From Sphaerolaimus hirsutus (Eukaryota > Nematoda > Chromadorea > Monhysterida > Sphaerolaimidae): a stretch of 64,000 bases of DNA. This document shows positions 43,837 to 52,532 of the stretch, piece by piece. The stretch spans positions 24,053,206 to 24,117,205 of the forward strand of contig OZ038459.1 of assembly GCA_964036195.1 (NCBI GenBank). Direction: 5' to 3'. The notes beneath the pieces were generated by a model. It was not told the origin of the DNA. It was given only the letters and a program-made list of their open reading frames with translations, and did not search any database. Position 1 is the first letter of the stretch; every line of letters begins with the position of its first letter. A program made the translations under genes and the position numbers.

Positions 43837-44092
43837 TAGGTACATCATGCCGTACTTCATACCACAGCAACAATACAACTTCATTTGCAATATAATGCAA
43901 AACTATGAATTTGAGCGCTGTTCGTCGGCTTGTCATCAAGCCTTGAATTGGGACGAAAACCAGTTGACATAAAATGTCGTTGAAAACTACGTAGTGCGTG
44001 TAGTCCCATTTTTTGGTTAAAGTTTTGAATATCGTTGCAATTGCATGGACATGGTTTACAAAATAAGCAAATAGGTTTGTTCTTCCTATAAC

Positions 44093-44424
44093 TGTAGTGT
44101 TCCACTTATGTGCTGAACCCGCAACAGTTAGGTTTCAGGGTTCATATAAGAGCCATCAGTAAGTAAGTACAGTTAGTCAACTTTGGCTCAACCACAGATC
44201 TACTTTTCTATTCTCCAGTTATTCAGATCTCTTATCCATATCTTTACTACATGAATTTGTGATGATTTAGAAGTGTGGAAACATTGATTTGAGGCTGCTA
44301 CCATCCAAATAGAATAGAGTCAAGATCACTTTCCTTCACACGCTGACAAGAGCACCATTGGCAGAGCTCAACACTTGCTCGTTGAGGCTCTGAATGTGCT
44401 AGGCAGTTCACTTGTGGTGCACAA
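44093..44424 (+). repeat. Left LTR of the gag-only element
   Basis: Begins TGTAGTGTTCC, ends GGTGCACAA. TTCATATAAG near 44,141-44,150 is a TATA-like box. Differs from the right copy at about five positions (98.5% identical), so the insertion is fairly recent. Confidence 0.85.
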
Positions 44425-44524
44425 GCTGAATAGTGAAGTTTTGAGTGCCGTGGGCACAACATGGTGATCGTACCTATCTGGAAATAGATCAATTTTCAGA
44501 CGAATCCTGCGCAGCATACACAGG

Positions 44525-44794
44525 TGGTGCACCTGGCCGAGTGTCGGCTTAAAGTATTGTTGCAAGTGCTCAGGGTGCCTGGGCACAGGACGTAGACTGA
44601 CACTCGTGCAGTGTTTCACTGAGCTGTGAGCTCAACACAGATAAATGCAGCATATGCAGACTGGCATATGCAGATCAATACAAATTTTCACAGTTTATGC
44701 AGACTGGAGCACCAAGCCGAGCATCAGCTGAGGGCACCACTGCACACGCTCAGGGCGCCTGAGCACGAGATCAGAAGGACACTCGTGGAGTGTC
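44525..44794 (+). promoter_or_regulatory. Duplicated leader of the gag-only element with hairpins
   Basis: Segments 44,525-44,614 and 44,705-44,794 are diverged copies at an offset of 179-180 bp, sharing GCTCAGGGNGCCT and GACACTCGTG. In the first copy CGAGTGTC pairs with GACACTCG about 60 nt later; the second ends in the hairpin ACACTCGTGGAGTGT, 10 nt before the gag ATG. Position between LTR and gag suits a packaging or dimerisation signal; that role is inference. Confidence 0.5.
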
Positions 44795-44803
44795 GCATCA
44801 TCG

Positions 44804-47515
44804 ATGAGTGACGAAAGTTTTTTTAGTCCAGAAAGTGACATATCACACAGAATGGCAGGGAAAATGCAATTGACAAGCAGCGAGTTCACTGCAAAAATTA
44901 CAGATTTGCTGGCAAGCCGGAAACGTGCAGCGCTCATATTCATCGCATTTCAGCTGCGGGAAAAACGGCAATCTACTTGGCCAAAGGTGAAAAACCCTGC
45001 AGATTTAGCCACCAAGAATCTAGCAAAGGCGCTGCAAAGTATGGCCACAGCATACTTTGCAACCAATGACACACTAGTCATTGACGACCCTGATGGGGGT
45101 GACACAGATAGTGCGGGGGGCTCAAATGACCCTGCAGAACCAGATGACAATGCCATCGACACAGCAAGCAGAGTCAATGAGCTCATCCACCTAGTACAAA
45201 TGACAATGAAACAACACCAATCTGCACTGCAGCAACAGCAGGCAGACATTGTGCAATTGCAGCAAGAGCAGAGTTTGCAGGCAAGTAGTCAAAACCCGCC
45301 GCCAGATATCAGACCGCAGGTCACAGTAAACACAATCACAGAGTGCTGGAAACTGGAGACAGAAGATCGCCTGGCAATGCTGCGGCGTGACACCCTGCTG
45401 AATCAAATTATCCAATACATTGAGCTATTCGTAGTGACACCTGCAGACCACATGCAGTCCCTGTCACAAGCAGCGCTGCTGACCACAGCGTGTGACAAAA
45501 TGGGTGCAGGGCATGTGGCGGGGGCAGCCAGGAAACAGCAGCAATTTGATGGTGAATCAAATGCCACCACAGGGCCTTTTAAATGGTGGTTACATGGAAT
45601 TGCGCAACAAGCAATTGGTGTACCAGAAGTGCACCAGCAGATGTTCTGGACCCTTGTGTTTGGCCACTGCTTAATAGGAGAAGCGCAGAAGAGGTACCAG
45701 GTGGTACGTGCAGATTTCCGGCATGACCCACTATTCGTCATTGATCGGCTGAATCACATTTACCGAGTAGATCACAGGTTATACTCAGTCGCAGACTGGT
45801 ACGAACTGAAGGCAAAGCGAGGTGACTCAATCATAGATCTACAGACCAAACTAAGTGCCACTTTCCACCACGTCAGCAATACAATGTCAAACAAGGAGCG
45901 GAAGAGAATGATTGGAGACAAGTTGTTCATTGAAGTTGTGAAATTACTCCCCGCATCATGCTGGTACATGTGGAGGGAACGCTGGCAAGAGAGGTCATGT
46001 GACCTAGACACAGCAGTGTCAAAAATGGAAGCTGCCAGAATTGAAATCCAGAAAAACAGGGCACAGAAGCGTGAAGAGCAGAAAGACAGACACCCAAATT
46101 GGAACTCAAATTACAGGGCACAAAGCACAGCAGCTGGGGAAGCCAAAGTCACAGCAACTTTTGACCCCAAGACTCACAAAGGGCCATGGTGCACACACCA
46201 TATGCACAGACAACCAATGCCACACAACCCGTCAAGGTGCTATGTGAACCCAACTTCCACACAATTTCGACCAGAAAAAGTGGAGAATATACGAAAGGGA
46301 TTAGTACGCAGGGGAAAAACAGAAAAGGATGCAATTGCATCAATGAAACAGAAATGCAAGGAGATGGGAGTGGCATACCAACATGAGGCCAGAGTGACAA
46401 GCTACCCCCTGGAAAAACTGACCAATGACTGGGATGAGCCCATTAGTGAGCCAGAAGAAGAATACGACATCAATGATTGGAGTCCGCAGGCATCTTGGAC
46501 GCAGGACACAGAAAGTCAACACAGATGTGTGCAGGTGGCAGGACCAGACCCAATTGCCACAATTCAATTCATGGGCACAGAAATCCAGGGGCACATTGAC
46601 ACAGGGTGCAATATTGGAATTTTCATTGAGGACACTGTATTAGAACAGGTGTGGAAGGTGGCTGGCTGCAACTCGGCAGCAGAACGGCATAAGTTTAGGC
46701 CCTATCCATACTCAAGTATGAGAACATCTGGAAAGACCATTCCGGGGGAAACTTTGCGCATCTATGATATGCAGGTCACACACACAACACCAGATGGTAT
46801 CACACGCAGTGACATCCTCCCCGCTGTAGTGACGCTAATGGCGCATTTGCCACTGGCCAACCCAGTGCTGCTGGGCCGTGCAGCAATTTGGGGAAAATTG
46901 CAAATAATTCAGGATGCACATGCAGAGTTGCATAGGATCACACAGGTGTACAAGAAGACCCAAAGTATATTTGCTGCAGAGAAGAAGCAAGATGACCAGA
47001 ATTTTCACACCACAGACAGCCCAGTACAGGTGCAAAGAACTATACTGGCAGGAGCGAGCCAGCAAGCAGTGCAAATGTCCAGCGTACTGGCACTGCAGGC
47101 TGACAAATGGAGACAGTGCAGAAGTAAGAAGGTTGTGGTGCCTATGTCAGTGCACAGCCCAGTGGTGAACATTGCACAGGTGACTACTGCAGTGACCAGC
47201 TTGGTGGACAAAAGTGTGCACACATCAGGCAAGCGGCAGAAGGTGCCTGCAGCACCATCACAGGGCAAGCCAAAATGTATGTGGTTGGACTCTCCCAACT
47301 GCAACACCAAGCAGAATGCGCAAACCATGGTACCATCCCAAGCTGTAGTTATGACAGACTGCAGGGATGTGGCTGTGGCGGTACTGCCAGAAACAGGTGT
47401 TTTTGAGCCACCAAGGTCAGTGGAAGGAGATGGCCAGAGGATAAAGAGTTTCAGAATGATTTGCAGATGGCTGCACAAAATTCCTGCGGTCACACGCAGC
47501 CCCATGCACCCATAA
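44804..47515 (+). CDS. Gag-protease polyprotein (903 aa) of the TR-GAG-like element
   Basis: ATG at 44,804. The N-terminal part is charged; a Gln-rich stretch (about residues 135-170) suggests a coiled coil; a capsid-like region with KWWLHGIAQQAIG and WYELKAKRGDSI (about 265-360) resembles Ty3/Gypsy-type Gag. A single C-H-H-C knuckle-like motif WCTHHMHRQPMPHNPSRC sits near 462-480. A retropepsin follows with GHIDTGC (D599) and a matching NPVLLGRA motif. The remaining ~200 residues are Gln, Val and Lys rich with no recognised fold. The ORF is intact. Products would form particles and process themselves, with reverse transcription supplied in trans. The coding strand is rich in CACA. Confidence 0.85.
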   Translation: MSDESFFSPESDISHRMAGKMQLTSSEFTAKITDLLASRKRAALIFIAFQLREKRQSTWPKVKNPADLATKNLAKALQSMATAYFATNDTLVIDDPDGGDTDSAGGSNDPAEPDDNAIDTASRVNELIHLVQMTMKQHQSALQQQQADIVQLQQEQSLQASSQNPPPDIRPQVTVNTITECWKLETEDRLAMLRRDTLLNQIIQYIELFVVTPADHMQSLSQAALLTTACDKMGAGHVAGAARKQQQFDGESNATTGPFKWWLHGIAQQAIGVPEVHQQMFWTLVFGHCLIGEAQKRYQVVRADFRHDPLFVIDRLNHIYRVDHRLYSVADWYELKAKRGDSIIDLQTKLSATFHHVSNTMSNKERKRMIGDKLFIEVVKLLPASCWYMWRERWQERSCDLDTAVSKMEAARIEIQKNRAQKREEQKDRHPNWNSNYRAQSTAAGEAKVTATFDPKTHKGPWCTHHMHRQPMPHNPSRCYVNPTSTQFRPEKVENIRKGLVRRGKTEKDAIASMKQKCKEMGVAYQHEARVTSYPLEKLTNDWDEPISEPEEEYDINDWSPQASWTQDTESQHRCVQVAGPDPIATIQFMGTEIQGHIDTGCNIGIFIEDTVLEQVWKVAGCNSAAERHKFRPYPYSSMRTSGKTIPGETLRIYDMQVTHTTPDGITRSDILPAVVTLMAHLPLANPVLLGRAAIWGKLQIIQDAHAELHRITQVYKKTQSIFAAEKKQDDQNFHTTDSPVQVQRTILAGASQQAVQMSSVLALQADKWRQCRSKKVVVPMSVHSPVVNIAQVTTAVTSLVDKSVHTSGKRQKVPAAPSQGKPKCMWLDSPNCNTKQNAQTMVPSQAVVMTDCRDVAVAVLPETGVFEPPRSVEGDGQRIKSFRMICRWLHKIPAVTRSPMHP

Positions 47516-47833
47516 AGCTGCACAAAACTAAGAAGCGTCGCAACTCCACTCATCACAGGCGCAAGTGCAAACACTGCCACAATCAATGATCACAATGATT
47601 CCACAGAGTAGGCATTTTGATTTTTCACAATTTGTACTGTTTGTTTTAGTGGGGCATTTTGCCCTATTCACTTTGTATCTTAACATAGGTCAATTACATT
47701 TTTTTTTTTTTTTGATTTCACACCAATTTTGTCAATTTCGTTTTTTCTATTCGATGTCACACCAATTTTGTCAATTTCTTTTTTCTATTCTGGGTATTTT
47801 TGTTTGACCCCCTTCGGTTGTCATGGAGGGGGG
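47516..47833 (+). promoter_or_regulatory. 3' untranslated region and polypurine tract of the gag-only element
   Basis: A T-rich region with a tandem duplication containing CACACCAATTTTGTCAATTT (near 47,720 and 47,759), ending in GGAGGGGGG at 47,825-47,833, directly before the right LTR. The last 9 bases are a textbook plus-strand primer. Confidence 0.75.
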
Positions 47834-48165
47834 TGTAGTGTTCCACTTATGTGCTGAACCCGCAACAGTTAGGTTTCAGGGTTCATATAAAAGCCATCAG
47901 TAAGTAAGTACAGTTAGTCAACTTTGGCTCAACCACAGATCTACTTTTCTATTCTCCAGTTATTCAGATCTCTTATCCATATCTTTACCACATGAATTTG
48001 TGATGATTTAGAAGTGTGGCAACATTGATTTGAGGCTGCTACCATCCAAATAGCATAGAGTCAAGATCACTTTCCTTCACACGCTGACAAGAGCACCATT
48101 GGCAGAGCTCAACACTTGCTCGTTGAGGCTCTGAATGTGCTAAGCAGTTCACTTGTGGTGCACAA
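47834..48165 (+). repeat. Right LTR of the gag-only element
   Basis: 332-bp partner of 44,093-44,424, preceded by the polypurine tract and followed by the probable duplication ATAAC. Between it and the GGCGCC array (48,172-48,244) is plain host-element sequence. Confidence 0.85.
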
Positions 48166-48482
48166 CATAACACACTTACAGTAACACATTTACTTATGTA
48201 ATTTATGCAGGCAGGGTCTTTTTACATTAGAAAAATGATTTTTTTGGTACTACTTGGCGCTTTTTTGGCACTTTATAAAAAACCAGCGCCAAGCGCCAAT
48301 GGCGCCACGACATCATAGCGCCAAGCGCCAAAAGTGCCAAGGCGCTTTTCCGTAGCACAGCGCCAAGCGCCAATGGCGCCACAGCAAAAAGGGGCCAAGC
48401 GCCAAAAGCGCCATGGCGCTTTTTGCTTTGACACTAGCGACAAGCGCCAGCGCCATGGCGCTTTTACATCACTAGTTATAAG

Positions 48483-48932
48483 TTCAGAGTGCCCATCTTG
48501 AGGGGGGTATTTCGAGACGGGGGGGGGGGGTATTTTGAGGGGGGTATTTCGATATCTTTTTTGCTCCAAAATTAGGCCCAAAAATAGGTATCTCACACCC
48601 ATTTTTTGCTGTGTCTGTATTTATTCATTCAGGGTAAATATTACGTCCTACATAAATATTGTCGTGGATACTGTATTTCCTCGAATTACCCCCCGGGGGT
48701 TATTTTTTAGAGTAAAAATTTTGAGGGGGGGTAAACGAGGGGGGTTTTTTCGCCAGAAATTTCCTGAACTCGCAGTACTAATTTGTTATGGGTAACGTAC
48801 ATACATAGACATAGAAAAATGCAACAATAACCGCCATGTATGATAGTTTATAGACCTCGGTATTATGGAGAATACTTATGGTATTTTAGACTAAAATGCG
48901 GTTTTTTAATGAAAGCTGTTGTTTCCTCGCAG
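48483..48932. repeat. Outer end of arm B: C/G-run repeat
   Basis: Continues the repeat interrupted at 40,117 and matches 1,285-1,612 inverted. Another CCGTA-type left end (CTGTATTTCCTCGAATTA, 48,671) lies inside. Similarity to arm A ends near 48,880. Confidence 0.6.
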
Positions 48933-49187
48933 GCGTGTCTTCAGTTCTGTTTTGCACGCAGATATGCAGCCAGGTGAATTTTTAACAACGTTTTTTTCCC
49001 GTCCCTTTTACATCACTACTGTTCACACTTTCGGAATTGCTTGCAGGTGGCGAAGGGACTGTGCAGCGCGGTGGCGCACTCGAGCTGGAGGAAGCTGTGC
49101 CTGCTCGCCTACGACATGACCGACCCATTCAATTATGTACCCGATAAATACTTCGATGTGTACCACAAAGTGATACTTTTTGCGTGA
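48933..49187 (+). CDS. Possible host gene fragment, two exons
   Basis: Exon a 48,933-48,973 lies between acceptor TTTCCTCGCAG and donor CAG|GTGAAT; the 73-bp intron ends TTGCTTGCAG; exon b runs 49,047-49,187 to TGA. The joined frame is open and exon b is much more GC-rich than anything around it, unlike a repeat. The peptide includes AHSSWRKLCLLAYDM and DKYFDVYHKV. I cannot assign a family. A W-x-K-L pattern is seen in death-fold domains, but that is too little for a call. A CCGTA-type element starts 8 bp after the stop, so the gene may be broken here or continue elsewhere. Confidence 0.4.
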
Positions 49188-49195
49188 CTTGTTTA

Positions 49196-49578
49196 CCATA
49201 TTTCTTCTAATTGAAGAGCTCCATTCTATTTTCTGCCAACTTTTTTTGCTTGCCGTTCTATTGGAGGTGCCAATTTTTTCACACATTCTTTATTTGAACA
49301 TAGCATTTTTTATGAATTATCAGCAACATTTTAATATTGGGGCATCAATTCAAACAAAATGAAATGCGAAAAACACCCATGAATCATAGTTTTGAACACT
49401 TTGGAAGTTCGTCCAACAGTTTTGCAAATATTGTTGTGTTGTGGCACTCTTCCAATGTGATTTCTATCTGTCATTCTATTGGAAGTGCCATTCTATTGGA
49501 GGCCACCATTCTTTTTAGTGGATTAAACGAGTGCCAAAACCTATGGCATAATATGGTAACATGGTAGAAGAAATACGG
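49196..49578. mobile_element. CCGTA-type element, TTCTTCTAAT variant
   Basis: Ends CCATATTTCTTC (one substitution) and GAAGAAATACGG, TA flanks (49,194-49,195 and 49,579-49,580). Modules CCGTTCTATTGGAGGTGCC are near the left end and CTATTGGAGGCCACC near the right. Non-coding. Confidence 0.75.
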
Positions 49579-49969
49579 TAACATTGTTATTGAGGTTTGA
49601 AAGAATATGTTCATCTTATTGTATAGAATATTACTATATTTTTTGGTTACAATAGTTGTGTGACTCAACCCTGTCTCTGATAACAGGATGGGTTCCCAAA
49701 ACTGAGTGATTTTGCAAGTAATTTGTACTGTGTACCTAGTGATGGAATGGCGCCATGGCGCTGGCGCCATTTGAGGGCGCCAAAGGGCTCCGCCCCATGG
49801 CGCCATTCGCGCTTGGCGCCCTTTTTCTGTGGTGCCCTTGGCATCTGGCGCCCACATTATGAAAGGCGCCATGGCGCCATTGGCGCTTAGCGCCCTTTTT
49901 CTGCGGTGCCCTTGGGGCCTGTCGCACTGCTTTAAAAGGGCGCCAAAAACTCGCCAGCAAGGTTTCAAG

Positions 49970-51931
49970 TAGGGTGTCAAAAAAATTTTTTTACGGAAAA
50001 TGAAAAACGGAAAGGTAAAATTTTTTCACTTTACAGAAAACGGAAAACGGAAAGGTAAAAAAAAATTTCTGCCGGAAAATGGAAAACGGAAAGGTAAAAA
50101 AATTTCACTCAGCGGAAAACGGAAAACGGAAAGGTAAAAAAAAATTGTCGGCCGGAAAACGGAAAACGGAAAAATGAAATGCCGGAAAACGGAAAACGGA
50201 AAGCAAAATTTTCACGGAAACGGAAAAAAATAAAGTGAAATTAGCACGGTAATGTACAAATTTGCAGAAGGAAAACCTGCATGCAGGTTTGTTTGTTTGG
50301 CTTTGATTGTGGTAGCTGTTCATTCTGCAACTATGGATCATGCCTGTAACTTCACTTGTAGTTCAAGCTTAACTGAACCAACAAAAAATCATCAAAAAGT
50401 AGCCATAGTGGCCATAGGAAAGGAAACACTATGACAATTTCACAGTCTAGAAGAAGTGGGAATCACTGATGACCCCTATGCAATTGATGACAACATTGCA
50501 GAGGAGATGATAATAAATAGCATAAAATTCAACAACAACAACAAATGATACTATATTGACTGGTCGTATAAAGAGAGTATCAGTGACCTGCCCACGGGAA
50601 AAGCAGAAGCCTTGGTGCAGTTTGAATCACTGATATGAAGATTCAACAAAGATCCAAACTTATTCAAACAATACCGGAAAGTTTTGGACAACCAACTAGA
50701 AAAGGGAATAATTGAGATCTGTGACGACAAAACAGACAACAGGGGGATTCATTACCTGCCACACCAGCCAGTAATCACGCTGGGCAAATCGACATCATGC
50801 AGAATTGTGTACGATGGGTCGGCAGGTAAGCCCAGTTTCAACGAGTGCGTTTTTAGAGGACCAATTACAACACCATTAGCACAGGGCCTACACCTGAGGT
50901 TCAGGGCAGGCAATATAGCATTAATTGCTGATATTGAAAAAGCATATTTGCAAATAGGATTGCATGACCAAGCTAGAGACTACACACAATTTTTCTGGCT
51001 GAAAGATGCCTCAAAACCAGTAACTGAAAATAACTTAATAGTACTTTGTTTTAAACATGTACTGTTTGGACTTGTCTGCAGCCCAGCAATTTTGGGAGCA
51101 GTCATAAAATACCATTTAAATGTGACAATAAACAACATGAATGAATATGATCAAAAAATGAAGGGGAACAAAACCAGTTGGCGATGATAATAAACAACAT
51201 TTACATAGATAACTTCATCATGAGTGTCACAAATGAAGTTGAAGCTTTAGAACTATATTACAAAGTCAAAGCTTTATTTAACCAATGTTCTATGAACATC
51301 AGGGAATGGCTGTCAAACTCCAGATCAGTCATGAATGAAATAGCAGAAAATGACAGGAGTCCAAAGGTGAATAAAATTGTCGCAGTAATGGGCATGAAAT
51401 AAAATCAATGAACAGACATGCTGGCAATATCAACACCAAAATTGCAAATTGACAGCATCACAACACCAACCAGACAAAACTTGAATAAATTATTGGTGTC
51501 AGCATATGACCCAATTGGGTTCACAGCACCTGTTTCACTGACCCTGAAATCCCAGTTGTCAATGCTGCTCCAAGAGACAAAAACAACACAACGGGATGAG
51601 CCAATTGAAGATAAATACAGATTGGAAAAACAATGGCGAAATGCCAGAAAACTGAAAATCGAGCCAGAAAATGGAAAAATGGCCTGGTAAAATGGAAACG
51701 GAAAGGTAAAAATTTTTCAGCTGGAAAACGGAAAAATGGGCCGGAAAAACGGAAAACGGAAAGGTAAAAAATTTTCAGCTGCCGGTAAACGGAAAGGTAA
51801 AAATTTTTCGGCTGCCGGAAAACGGAAAACGGAAAGGTAAAAAATTTTCAGCTGTTGGGAAACGGAAAATGGAAAGGTATAAAATTTTCCTGCGGAAAGG
51901 CGGAAAACGGAAACGGTAATTTGACACCCTA
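49970..51931. mobile_element. hAT-like element, TAGGGTGTC family, carrying a BEL fragment
   Basis: Ends TAGGGTGTCAAA and TTTGACACCCTA with the perfect 8-bp duplication GTTTCAAG (49,962-49,969 and 51,932-51,939). Both flanks (49,980-50,225 and 51,655-51,915) are arrays of GGAAAACGGAAAGGTAAAA. The 1.4 kb between them is a decayed BEL/Pao pol fragment. Confidence 0.9.
50335..51665 (+). pseudogene. BEL/Pao reverse-transcriptase fragment, decayed
   Basis: The translated sequence follows residues of the intact element at 3,731-13,438 from just after its protease, through HSLE...GITDDP, into the RT palm (IADIEKAYLQI, VLFGLVCSPA, NNIYIDNF) and the AYDPIGF block after RT. There are at least two in-frame stops (near 50,431, 50,548 or 50,636) and frameshifts between 51,187 and 51,418. 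The catalytic box reads YIDN. No LTRs, gag or integrase. It is bounded on both sides by the word array of the hAT-like element that contains it. Confidence 0.85.
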
Positions 51932-52532
51932 GTTTCAAGGTGACTGCTGTTTAAATGTAAAAAGGGTGCCATGGATGATCTAAATTCACCAGAAAAATGG
52001 ATGAAGTGGTGTGAGTGGGTGAAAATCTTTTGTCCAACCGTTCATCAGACATGTCTGATGGATCAGAAATCGAGAATAATGGACTGTCTAACATGCAAAC
52101 TGTTTAATCAACCTATTCAAATAATTGCTATTCCATTTTTGTCCACTTCAAGGAAACATCCATTGAAAAAATCTATTTGGAGTGAATGGGTTTTGTCAAA
52201 TGACAATTTTCATTGTGTTTGAATTGAATGTCATGTGGATTTTATGAAAAATGTTTATTGTTGTTGGTCTCGTTTTTCTTCATTAGATCCTGGAGATTGT
52301 GAATAAAGAAATGAATGCGTCTACTACAGTGCTGTAGAAATATTTTAGCATACGAACCGGTATTGTACCCACTTATTTATTCTGGCGCCCTTGGCGCCTG
52401 GCGCCCTATTTTTCAAATGGCGCCATGGCGCCCTTGGCGCTTGGCGCCCTCTTTCTTTGGCACCTCTGGCGCCTGGCGCTCACTTTCCAAATGGCGCCTG
52501 GCGCCTTTTTTTCTGGCGCTTTTCCATCACTT

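Larger units (their letters stand above)
44093..48165 (+). mobile_element. LTR retroelement with gag-protease only (TR-GAG-like)
   Basis: 332-bp terminal repeats (44,093-44,424 and 47,834-48,165) with five substitutions enclose one ORF (44,804-47,515). A perfect polypurine tract GGAGGGGGG touches the right repeat. ATAAC at 44,088-44,092 and 48,167-48,171 is a probable target duplication, although the repeat ends are then AAC/AAG rather than CA. There is no reverse transcriptase, RNase H or integrase and no room for them (310 bp between stop codon and tract). It would need enzymes from another element. No tRNA-like primer site was recognised. Confidence 0.88.
40125..48474. mobile_element. 8.35-kb hAT-like element of the GGCGCC family
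   Basis: Ends TAGTGATGTAAAAAGCGCC and GGCGCTTTTACATCACTA, with the perfect 8-bp duplication GTTATAAG (40,117-40,124 and 48,475-48,482). Arm A has the undisturbed target (CTTATAAC at 1,613-1,620). GGCGCC arrays fill about 40,138-40,260 and 48,245-48,465. The inside carries a CCGTA MITE (40,667-41,072), another hAT-like MITE (42,596-43,613) and a gag-only LTR element (44,093-48,165). About 2.5-3 kb of its own interior has no transposase ORF, so it is non-autonomous. Confidence 0.9.
31305..48880 (-). repeat. Arm B of the large inverted duplication
   Basis: Reverse-complement partner of arm A (326-19,749). Private insertions of this arm include 34,367-34,571, 34,580-34,955, 35,379-35,479, 36,442-37,717, 37,982-38,104, 38,175-38,737, 38,902-39,309 and 40,125-48,474. 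For 35,379, 36,442, 38,175, 38,902 and 40,125 the empty site can be read in arm A. Confidence 0.8.
49737..52532. mobile_element. hAT-like element, GGCGCC family, 2.8 kb with nested insertion
   Basis: The left end TAGTGATGGAATGGCGCC and the right end CTTTTCCATCACTT (last base changed from A) carry the perfect 8-bp duplication TGTGTACC (49,729-49,736 and 52,533-52,540). GGCGCC arrays occupy 49,745-49,945 and 52,383-52,525. The element at 49,970-51,931 is nested inside; removing it leaves 0.83 kb. Its own core (51,960-52,330) has a short open frame with no recognised similarity. Confidence 0.88.

Noticed and set aside
40125-44092. hAT transposase gene inside the 8.35-kb element
   Set aside because: No ORF above about 130 codons and no recognisable hAT dimerisation or catalytic motifs; the element is non-autonomous.
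44425-44460. Primer-binding site after the left LTR of the gag-only element
   Set aside because: The sequence does not begin with TGG and matches no tRNA 3' end that I can recall; the priming mechanism is left open.
326-48880. The two arms as terminal repeats of one giant transposon
   Set aside because: No terminal motif or target duplication was found at the outer ends, the inner end is in a gap, and duplication or haplotype joining explains the data more simply.
48933-49187. Death-domain protein
   Set aside because: Only a W-x-K-L pattern and general helical character support it, which is too little for a family call.
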